From assembly GCF_016863515.1 (NCBI RefSeq), contig NZ_BOPA01000018.1:186001-250000 (forward strand): a DNA stretch of 64,000 bases. The letters are read 5' to 3'. Shown here piece after piece: positions 17,102 to 23,914 of the stretch; position 1 is the stretch's first letter; every line of letters starts with the position of its first letter. This DNA is from Micromonospora gifhornensis. Its GTDB lineage: Bacteria; Actinomycetota; Actinomycetes; Mycobacteriales; Micromonosporaceae. A program made the translations under genes and the position numbers. A model generated the notes under the pieces. It made no database searches, was not told the DNA's origin, and was given only the letters and a program-made list of their open reading frames with translations.

Positions 17102-17202
17102 ACCAGCGGGCAGTCCTGCGGCCCGGTCACGTCCAGCTGACACAGCGTGCACGGCTGCCCGGGGCGGAGCGGACACCTGGCATCCGGTCTACGGGCCGTC
17201 AT
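16987..17202 (-). CDS. small Cys-rich protein (DUF6767-like)
   Basis: A 71-residue ORF. The core CPLRPGQPCTLCQLDVTGPQ followed by DCPLVYLVMTDEELR matches a small conserved actinobacterial family, which I recall as DUF6767, with four Cys in a CPx-CTLC-DC pattern that could bind a metal. The conserved part lies in the first 50 residues; the Ser/Arg-rich rest falls in the antisense overlap with the amidohydrolase gene and may be poorly constrained. Function is unknown. Start ATG 17202. Confidence 0.6.
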   Translation of the reverse strand: MTARRPDARCPLRPGQPCTLCQLDVTGPQDCPLVYLVMTDEELRAGTHRASTSRSALAPATRRRSASSSPA

Positions 17203-17275
17203 GTCCCCATGATGTCCGCCCCGAACCCCCGGCGACCAGGCCATTCGGCCCAATCTTCCAGGGCTGGATGACGAC

Positions 17276-17305
17276 GCGGGCCCCGGCGAGAGCGCCGGGG
17301 CCCGC
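17276..17305. terminator. hairpin terminator for the M14 peptidase gene
   Basis: Perfect 13-base arms (17276-17288 GCGGGCCCCGGCG; 17293-17305) around an AGAG loop, directly after the stop of the minus-strand M14 gene. Confidence 0.85.
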
Positions 17306-17317
17306 AGCACGCTCAGC

Positions 17318-19771
17318 TCACGGTCGCGCGGCCCACAGCAGGGCCCGGCCCAGCTGCGGGTGCAGCCCCTTCGGGTGCAGCCGGAACGTCGGGTTGGTGC
17401 CGAAGAGCACCACCCCGTTGCCGCCGGCACTCACCGTGCGCACGATGCTTGCCTGGTTCGCGGCAGCGGTCTGCCCGTTCGCCCCGGTCCTCGCCCACCA
17501 GCCGGCCAGCAGCGGGTCCGCCGCGTACGACTGCTCCACACTCACCCCGGCGCCGAGGTTGGTGAACCAGACCGGCTGACTGATGAAGCTGTACGCGCTG
17601 GCGTCGGCGGTGACCGGACCACCCCGGTTCACCACGTTCGCCACCCCGCTGGCCAGCGACGGCCCGGCGGTGGCGGTGACACTCAACAGCGACGTCGCGT
17701 TGCCGAAGCTCGCCCCGGCGGTGCCGAGGCCGACCACGCCGCCACCACGCGCCAGGAAGGCGTCCAACGCGGCCCGGTTGGTCGCGGTCAGGTTCGCCAC
17801 GTTGAGGCTGCTCGCCACAAGCAGCACGTCGACGTCGTCGGTAAGCGTGTCGGCAAGCGTCGCGGCGGTGACCGCCCGGGTCGCGAAGCCGAGGGCGGCC
17901 AGGGTGTCCCGTGCCTCGACACCGCCCAGGTAACCGACGACGATCTCGCCCAGCGGGGTACCCGTCCAACGCGCCGGAGCCCGCTCGAAGGTGACGCCGT
18001 GCGTCTTGACCGCATCCTGGAGCAGCTTGCGGCTGCCCGGGGTGGTCTGCACCACCACCGACCCGTCGGCGAGCCGGTGCACCCGCAGGCCCTTGCGGAT
18101 AAGCGAGTTGACCACCAGCAGGTCGGCGGCGTCCTGGATGTTCAGCCGTACGTCGGCGCTGGCGGGCGGCAGGGTGCCGGTGGCCACCCCGTCGTACACC
18201 TGCTTCAGCTGCACCTTCGGCAGCTTGGCGTCCCACAGCGTGTCGACGGTGGCGCCCCAGGTCAGGCCCTGGCTCCAGGCCGCCGGACCGGCGTAGAGGT
18301 CGTCCACCCGGTCGGTCAGGTCGATGCCCGGCTCCAGCAGCGAGTTGACCAGGCCCCGCTTGGGCTGGTGCAGGTCGATGACGTAGGAGCCGGCCGGGTA
18401 GCTGGTGCCGTTGGCCCGGAAGGCGTGCTTGGCCCGCCACACCCGGCCACCGCTGCCGATGAGCAGGTCGACCAGGCGCGCGGCGGCCGGCTCGGACCGC
18501 TGCCCGGCACCGGTCGGGATCACGTACGCCCGGGGGAAGACCGTCTGGTAGTTGTCCTCCGGGCCCCAGCCCGGCACGTAGCCGTCGGGGATGTCCCGCA
18601 GCGGCTCACCGGCCCAGCCGCGCCGGTAGACCTCCGCCTGGTCGAAGATCAGCTGGTTCCGGTGGTCCTGGATGTAGCGCAGCGAGGACTTGATCGCCAC
18701 CTCGTGCACGTCGGTGTTGATGCCCGAGCGCCGTACCCGCTCCTGCGGGGTCAGGTTGGTCCCGCGCGGGTTGAGCGGCGCCTCGATGGTGTACGGGATG
18801 CTGCTCTGCAACAACGCGAACGACGGCACGTAGATCGGCGGGAAGTCGTCCCACACCCCCGGCGCGTCGTCGCGGAACGGGATGCGGGCCCGCTGCGTCT
18901 CGGCGTAGCCCAGCGCCCGCAGGCCCTCCTCGATGCCGAGGGCGTTCGGCAGGGCGTGCTTGATGAACAGGTCGTACTCGTTGTTGACGTTGTGCGGCGG
19001 AGTGCTCGGGTGCAGCAGCGTCGGGTTGACGTAGCCGTGCAGGTCGAGCGTGATGATCGGCTTGGTGTCGATGATCAGCTCGCGGATCAGGTTCGTCTCC
19101 GGCTGCGAGACGATGGTCAGATCCCGGTTGAGGTCGTAGCCGTTGCCGTTGGCCCGGGTGCCGGCGATCCGGCCGTCCGGGTTGGCCGTCACGTTGAAGA
19201 TCAGCCGGTTGCGTTCCAGCAGCCGGGTCACCTCGGGATCACGGCTGGTGGCGAACTCCTCGATGACCCGCAGCGCCGCGTCGGTGCCCTCCCACTCGTT
19301 GCCGTGGATGTTGGCGTTGACGAACAACGGCGTCTTGTACCCGGCCAGCAGCTTGCGGTCGGTGCGGGCCCGGACCGGGTCCTCCTCGATGAGGCGCTTC
19401 CACTCCTCCTGCTGGCGGGCCTGCTGCCGCGACTCCGGGGCGGTGACGACGACCGCGTACAGGTCGTAGCCGCCGCTGGAGGTGCCGGCCACCCGGGCGG
19501 AGACCCGGTTGCTGGCGGCCTGCAACGCGTTCAGCTTCGGCGCGATCTCGTGGTAGGGGATGACGCCGATCGGGATGGAGGCGTCGGCGGGGTTGGCCGG
19601 CCAGACCGGAAGCACGTTCTGCCGGGGGTAACCGGTGATCTGGTGGATGCCGGGCGACGACGGGGGTACCGCCGGCAACGCCGAGGCGTTTGCCGGCGCG
19701 ACCCAGGCCGCCGTACCCAGCAGGGCGAGGGTGAGCCCGGCGGTGGCCAGGCGTACGGACATGGTGTGCAC
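17318..19771 (-). CDS. secreted M14 family zinc carboxypeptidase
   Basis: An 817-residue exported peptidase with a signal peptide (cleavage near ANASA-LPAV). The M14 zinc ligands are visible: His156 and Glu159 in NIHGNEWEG and His245 in LDLHGYVNP. The C-terminal third (about 560-817) has a Rossmann-like pattern (VVGYLGG, DVLLVASS, GGGVVGLG) that resembles the glutamine-amidotransferase-like domain found after large actinobacterial M14 enzymes. It trims peptides outside the cell. I use GTG 19771 because AGGAGA lies 11 bases before it; ATG 19762 is possible. A TTGACA box at 19996-20001 may drive it. Confidence 0.85.
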   Translation of the reverse strand: MHTMSVRLATAGLTLALLGTAAWVAPANASALPAVPPSSPGIHQITGYPRQNVLPVWPANPADASIPIGVIPYHEIAPKLNALQAASNRVSARVAGTSSGGYDLYAVVVTAPESRQQARQQEEWKRLIEEDPVRARTDRKLLAGYKTPLFVNANIHGNEWEGTDAALRVIEEFATSRDPEVTRLLERNRLIFNVTANPDGRIAGTRANGNGYDLNRDLTIVSQPETNLIRELIIDTKPIITLDLHGYVNPTLLHPSTPPHNVNNEYDLFIKHALPNALGIEEGLRALGYAETQRARIPFRDDAPGVWDDFPPIYVPSFALLQSSIPYTIEAPLNPRGTNLTPQERVRRSGINTDVHEVAIKSSLRYIQDHRNQLIFDQAEVYRRGWAGEPLRDIPDGYVPGWGPEDNYQTVFPRAYVIPTGAGQRSEPAAARLVDLLIGSGGRVWRAKHAFRANGTSYPAGSYVIDLHQPKRGLVNSLLEPGIDLTDRVDDLYAGPAAWSQGLTWGATVDTLWDAKLPKVQLKQVYDGVATGTLPPASADVRLNIQDAADLLVVNSLIRKGLRVHRLADGSVVVQTTPGSRKLLQDAVKTHGVTFERAPARWTGTPLGEIVVGYLGGVEARDTLAALGFATRAVTAATLADTLTDDVDVLLVASSLNVANLTATNRAALDAFLARGGGVVGLGTAGASFGNATSLLSVTATAGPSLASGVANVVNRGGPVTADASAYSFISQPVWFTNLGAGVSVEQSYAADPLLAGWWARTGANGQTAAANQASIVRTVSAGGNGVVLFGTNPTFRLHPKGLHPQLGRALLWAARP

Positions 19772-19972
19772 GATGGACAGCTCTCCTGTCGGATGAAGCG
19801 AATGCCGTATACGGGCGTGCCGGTAGGGCCGGAGACCTACGGCAGGGGATCGCCCGTGCGGGCAGGAAGGGGGATGACCCGGCGTCAGCGGCAGGGTCGA
19901 CAGGCAGCGCTGGCGACGCGCAGGAGGTCGATGTGACCTCGCTTCGTCAGAAAGGCGCTTCGCATGACATTG

Positions 19973-20001
19973 ATCTTCGTGCAGACACATCGGAGTGTCA
20001 A
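19973..20001 (-). promoter_or_regulatory. candidate promoter of the M14 gene
   Basis: On the minus strand TTGACA (19996-20001) is followed after 17 bases by GAAGAT (19973-19978). The -35 matches consensus and the -10 is weak. It is placed about 200 bases before the M14 start. Confidence 0.35.
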
Positions 20002-20018
20002 GGGTCATGAGCTGGCGG

Positions 20019-20378
20019 TTACCGCGGGGTCGATCGCTCCAGAGTGGACTTCAGTGCGGCGAGCTTGTCCACCGCCGCGCTGGCGTACGCGCCGATCCAC
20101 CGGTCGTGGATGCGTTTGATCGGCAGCGGGTCGAGGTGGTTCCACCGCTCGCGCCCCTTGCGGTGGGCGATGACCAGCCCGGCGGCCTCCAGCACCCGCA
20201 GGTGTTGCAGCACCGTGGTCCGGTCCAGGGGCGCCAGCCGTTCGCACAGGTCGCCGGTGGTGCGGGCCTGGTCCTTGAGCAGGTCCAGGAGGCGCCGACG
20301 GGTCGGTGAGGCGAGCGCCTTGAACACCTCGTCCAGATCCTGGTCCGGGTTGTCGGGCTCGGCGCGACCGTCTGACAT
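20019..20378 (-). CDS. ArsR-family transcriptional regulator
   Basis: A 119-residue winged-helix repressor of the ArsR/SmtB type: DEVFKALASPTRRRLLDLLK opens the domain, TTGDLCERL and DRTTVLQHLRVLEAAGLV form the recognition helices, and the tail ends KSTLERSTPR. It lacks the metal-binding Cys pairs of ArsR proper and resembles the SdpR-like regulators paired with SRPBCC genes. The start at 20378 lies inside a perfect inverted repeat, which suggests self-repression; an alternative ATG at 20396 would add six residues. It is divergent from the SRPBCC gene. Confidence 0.88.
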   Translation of the reverse strand: MSDGRAEPDNPDQDLDEVFKALASPTRRRLLDLLKDQARTTGDLCERLAPLDRTTVLQHLRVLEAAGLVIAHRKGRERWNHLDPLPIKRIHDRWIGAYASAAVDKLAALKSTLERSTPR

Positions 20379-20400
20379 GTTATAAAAATACAACATGTCA
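20373..20400. promoter_or_regulatory. operator of the ArsR/SRPBCC divergent pair
   Basis: Perfect 9-base arms TGACATGTT and AACATGTCA flank a 10-base AT-rich spacer (ATAAAAATAC). The site overlaps the ArsR start codon and the region where the divergent promoters must lie (TATAAAA on the plus strand). It is the expected autorepressor site. Confidence 0.75.
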
Positions 20401-20416
20401 GCGTGAGGAGATCAGC

Positions 20417-20875
20417 ATGGACCTGCGGTTCAAGATCGCCGGCCGGATCAGCCGTCCGGTGCATGAGGTGTTCGAGGCCGTCGTCGACCCGGAGCAGCTC
20501 TCCCGCTACTTCACCACCGGGGGAGCCAAGGGACGCCTGGCCGCCGGCGCCACCGTCAGCTGGGACTTCGCCGACTTCCCCGGAGCCTTCCCGGTCGAGG
20601 TCGTCGAGGTGCAGCAGGACCGACGGATCGTGCTGCGCTGGGCGGCCGACGACGGTGAGGAATCGACCGGGGCCTACCAGACGACCGTCACCATGGAGTT
20701 CGAGCCGCTGGGGGAGGACCGCACCCTGGTCACCATCGCCGAGGAGGGGTGGCGCCCCACCCCGCAGGGGCAGCGGGCGTCGTACGGCAACTGCGAGGGG
20801 TGGACGAACATGCTCTGCTGCCTCAAGGCGTGGCTGGAGCACGGCATCGAGCTGCGGACCGGCTTCTACGCCTGA
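20417..20875 (+). CDS. SRPBCC/AHSA1-type domain protein
   Basis: A 152-residue START-like protein. It opens FKIAGRISRPVHEVFEAVVD, has the central GGAKGRLAAGATVSWDF sheet and ends with the amphipathic helix CEGWTNMLCCLKAWLEHG. This AHSA1 (Aha1 C-terminal-like) group binds hydrophobic ligands and is often encoded next to an ArsR-family repressor, exactly as here. GAGGAG precedes the ATG. The ligand is unknown. Confidence 0.88.
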   Translation: MDLRFKIAGRISRPVHEVFEAVVDPEQLSRYFTTGGAKGRLAAGATVSWDFADFPGAFPVEVVEVQQDRRIVLRWAADDGEESTGAYQTTVTMEFEPLGEDRTLVTIAEEGWRPTPQGQRASYGNCEGWTNMLCCLKAWLEHGIELRTGFYA

Positions 20876-20885
20876 CCGATGCCGA

Positions 20886-20920
20886 CCGGGGAGCGTTCCG
20901 TGGCTCGGAACGCTCCCCGG
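20886..20920. terminator. bidirectional hairpin terminator
   Basis: Fourteen-base perfect arms (20886-20899 and 20907-20920) around a 7-base loop, between the SRPBCC stop (+) and the M36 stop (-). The arms share GGGAGCGTTCC with the hairpin at 23850. Confidence 0.85.
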
Positions 20921-20934
20921 CTCTCGGTCAGGGG

Positions 20935-23760
20935 TTACCCGACGAACTTGAAGTAGGTGCGGTACTGGAACCCGTTGTCGAGGGTCAGCACGAACTCTCG
21001 GCAGGTGCCGGCCCAGGCGGGGTCGGTCTTCCAGACGTAGTTGTACCGACCGTTCGCGTTGGCGGACATCTGGGAGTTGCCCGGGTTGACCGCCTTGACC
21101 GGGGTCGGTCGGGGCGTGACGGGCCCGTCCGGGTTGACGGTCTGCAGGGTGTCGCAGTCCACCAGCCGCGAGTACGGGGAGTTGCTGGCCAGGATGTCCA
21201 GGCCCCGGTTGCTGGCGAGCTGGAACTGCATCGGCGCAGCCGATCCGGCGGTGACGGTGTTCATCGCCGTACGACCGATGAAGTCACCCCGGCAGGACGG
21301 GTGGGTGTCGAACGCCTCGCTGTTGTCGTCGCGGTTCGTGGTGCCCTGCACCGCGCTGTAGCCCAGCCCCCGGCGGGCGAAGGACGCCCACAGGGTGCAG
21401 GAGTTCTCGCCACCGGTGAGGGCGGCGTCCGCGGCGATGATGGCGTTGCGGCCGGTGACGAAGCCGGGGCCGCAGCCCTGCATCTTCAACCCGTCCATCA
21501 CCAGTTGCAGAGCGAGGTTGTTACCGCCGGTGTTCCACGGGTCGTAGACGTTCGGGTTGAACCCGTGCCGGTCGATCAGGTCCCAGGTCATGTCCCACAG
21601 CACGGCGGCCCAGCCGTGACCGATGCCGTGCGGCGCGGCCAGGGAGGTGCCGTCCAGCCAGCCACCGGTCTTGATGCTGTCGTAGGTGAACGGCTGGATG
21701 TCCATGTTCCGCGAGTACGGACGCGGCCGGAAACCGTCACCGGTGCGGCTGTCCTGGAACAGCGCGTACTGGCCGTAGCCACGCGGGCCCTCGGGGTTGT
21801 CGAGGGAGGGGTTGATCAGCGAGACGATCGCGAGGAAGTCGCTCCAGCCCTCGCCCATCTGCTCGTTACCGGTCAGGCAGTTGACCGTCGGGCCACCGGT
21901 GAGCCGCAGCGAGACCCCGTGACCGTACTCATGGAAGATCGTCTCCGCGCGGAACGAGGCGTCCCGCATGGCCGGGCGGTCCAGGTTGCGGTGCACCTTC
22001 GCGGCGGACGGCAGGGCGGCCTTGATGGCGTTGCCGTCGGCCTGGCTCACCATCACCGCGGGAATGGTGACCGCCGGGTTCATCGACCCGTTCATCACCA
22101 CCGGGGCGCCAGCCACGTTGTTGACCACCACCACGGCGGTCGCGCCGGCCTGCTCGGCGTTGCTGACCTGGGTGTGGTAGTTGCAGCTGCTGCTGCGGTC
22201 GAGCACGGCGATCGCGCCGGCCGGCAGGCTGTACGCGGTGCAGCCGTCGCCGGTGTTGCCGACCCCGTCGTCGACGAGCGCCAGGGCACCGGCGAAGCCG
22301 TCCCGAGTGGGGGCGGGGGTGAACCGGGCGTACTCCGCCTGGTAGGTCGCCGCGCCGGCACCCGAACCGACAGTCACCGCGTTGGGCAGGCCGAACTGGT
22401 TGCCCGGCCAGAGGAACATCTGCATCCGGGGCCGGCCGCCGTCCATGGCCGGGGTAGAGAAGTTGGCGTTGTTCTGGCCGGAGCCGTCGTGCGCCTCGCA
22501 CATCACGTCGTCGCCGCCGACGCCGCCACGACCGTAGTTGTTGACCTGGAAGTTGCCGGACGGCTCGTCGAAGCCGTAGCCGTAGGTGAGGTCGTGCACG
22601 ACGTTGCACCAGTAGAACTGGTTGACCACCGCAGCGTCACGGTAGGTCTGCGGGTGCTCGTCGAGGTCGGCGGGGAAGTCGAAGGTCAGGCCGGGTCCGC
22701 CGTCGGGGGAGCTGCCCGGGTCGACCTGGTTGTTGGCGTCCCGGTCGGTGTAGGCGTGGGCGTTGTTGCCCCGCGTGATGGTGTATTCGGGACCCGGGAC
22801 CCCGTCGGTGTCGTGCCAGCCGTACGGCGAGGCGGTGCCCTCGGCCGGGTTGGTCACCAGGTTGCGCGGTCCCTCGTTGGCGTCGTTCTTCGGGAACTCG
22901 AAGACCCGGTAGCTGGACCCGTCGACGACCTGGTTACGGGGCAGGACGGTCGGGATCTCGATGTCTGCGGCGGTGATGGCCGCGGCCGTCCGCTGCTCCG
23001 GTCGGCCCAGGGTGGCGGCCAGGTCCTTGGGGTGGTCGTGGGTGGTCCAGTCGTCGCTGTCGAGCAGGTCGCCGGTTTCGGCGTCGACCGTGACGTTCCA
23101 CAGGTGCGGGTCCGACGAGTCGTCGATGACCAGTTGCCAGGCCAGCCGCAGCCCGTCCTCGGTCGGCTGCCAACCCAGCTTCGCCGGGATCGGCTGGTCG
23201 GAGATGCCGCTACCGGAGATCATGGTGCGCTGGGCGGCGCCACCGGCTCGGCTCATCACCCGTGGGCTCTTCGGTTCGGCCAGGTCAAGGGCGTCGGCGG
23301 CCGCCTCCACCGCCTCGAGGGCGTCCAGCGACGCAACGCCTGCGGCGTTCTCCCGCAGGTCGGCCACCAGGCTGTCACCGACGAAGACGACGCTGCCGTC
23401 CCTGGCGAGGTTGACGGTGGCGGTGGCTCCGAACACCTCCAGGTTCTGGTACCGCTGGGCGAGGTTCACGTGCGTGACGCCGTTGTGCCGGCTGGTGTAC
23501 TTCGACGCGACCGCGAGGTCGCTGAGATCGGCCGCGCCGACACCGTGCTGGGCCGGGTTCGCCCGCAGGTAGTTGACGGCGACGGTCTCCGGGGCGCCCT
23601 CGTTCGGGCCGGTGAGGAAGATCGGGTTCGAGGTACCCGCGTCCTCCTCGGGCGCCGCCGAGGCGGGCGCGGACACCGATGTCAGGGACACGACGAGGGT
23701 GGTGGACAACACCAAAGCGGCGTTGCGTCGACCACGAGATCTCCGGGGGGATGAGGACAC
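20935..23760 (-). CDS. secreted M36 family metallopeptidase (fungalysin-like), copy 1
   Basis: A 941-residue exported protease: signal peptide (cleavage near APASA-APEE), an FTP-type propeptide to about residue 250, then the fungalysin catalytic domain interrupted by a PA-type insert (about 455-575). The zinc motif HEYGH (610-614) and downstream EGWSDF carry the ligands. The C-terminal part (GNSQMSANANGRYNYVWKT) is a conserved beta-domain. GTG 23760 has AAGGAG seven bases upstream. It is about as long as and very similar to the adjacent copy 2, so this is a tandem duplication. It has its own terminator. Confidence 0.9.
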   Translation of the reverse strand: MSSSPRRSRGRRNAALVLSTTLVVSLTSVSAPASAAPEEDAGTSNPIFLTGPNEGAPETVAVNYLRANPAQHGVGAADLSDLAVASKYTSRHNGVTHVNLAQRYQNLEVFGATATVNLARDGSVVFVGDSLVADLRENAAGVASLDALEAVEAAADALDLAEPKSPRVMSRAGGAAQRTMISGSGISDQPIPAKLGWQPTEDGLRLAWQLVIDDSSDPHLWNVTVDAETGDLLDSDDWTTHDHPKDLAATLGRPEQRTAAAITAADIEIPTVLPRNQVVDGSSYRVFEFPKNDANEGPRNLVTNPAEGTASPYGWHDTDGVPGPEYTITRGNNAHAYTDRDANNQVDPGSSPDGGPGLTFDFPADLDEHPQTYRDAAVVNQFYWCNVVHDLTYGYGFDEPSGNFQVNNYGRGGVGGDDVMCEAHDGSGQNNANFSTPAMDGGRPRMQMFLWPGNQFGLPNAVTVGSGAGAATYQAEYARFTPAPTRDGFAGALALVDDGVGNTGDGCTAYSLPAGAIAVLDRSSSCNYHTQVSNAEQAGATAVVVVNNVAGAPVVMNGSMNPAVTIPAVMVSQADGNAIKAALPSAAKVHRNLDRPAMRDASFRAETIFHEYGHGVSLRLTGGPTVNCLTGNEQMGEGWSDFLAIVSLINPSLDNPEGPRGYGQYALFQDSRTGDGFRPRPYSRNMDIQPFTYDSIKTGGWLDGTSLAAPHGIGHGWAAVLWDMTWDLIDRHGFNPNVYDPWNTGGNNLALQLVMDGLKMQGCGPGFVTGRNAIIAADAALTGGENSCTLWASFARRGLGYSAVQGTTNRDDNSEAFDTHPSCRGDFIGRTAMNTVTAGSAAPMQFQLASNRGLDILASNSPYSRLVDCDTLQTVNPDGPVTPRPTPVKAVNPGNSQMSANANGRYNYVWKTDPAWAGTCREFVLTLDNGFQYRTYFKFVG

Positions 23761-23849
23761 CAAAGGCTCCTTCGCTGTACGGGATACGACGGCTTGTCGC
23801 CGCGATCCACCGCGGCCGTGGTCAGCCACGGTGTCAGGGGCTGTACGCA

Positions 23850-23888
23850 CCGGAGGGAGCGTTCCGTCGTGCGGGACGCTCCCTCCGG
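23850..23888. terminator. hairpin terminator after M36 copy 2
   Basis: Sixteen-base arms (23850-23865; 23873-23888) with one G-T pair and a 7-base loop, placed between the two M36 genes on the minus strand. It ends the upstream copy, so each copy is probably expressed separately. Confidence 0.85.
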
Positions 23889-23914
23889 CTCTACCTCCGA
23901 TCAGCTGTCAGAGA

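Noticed and set aside
17059..17271. 70-residue plus-strand ORF at 17059
   Set aside because: It is antisense to the conserved Cys-rich DUF6767-like frame, which is the better coding candidate.
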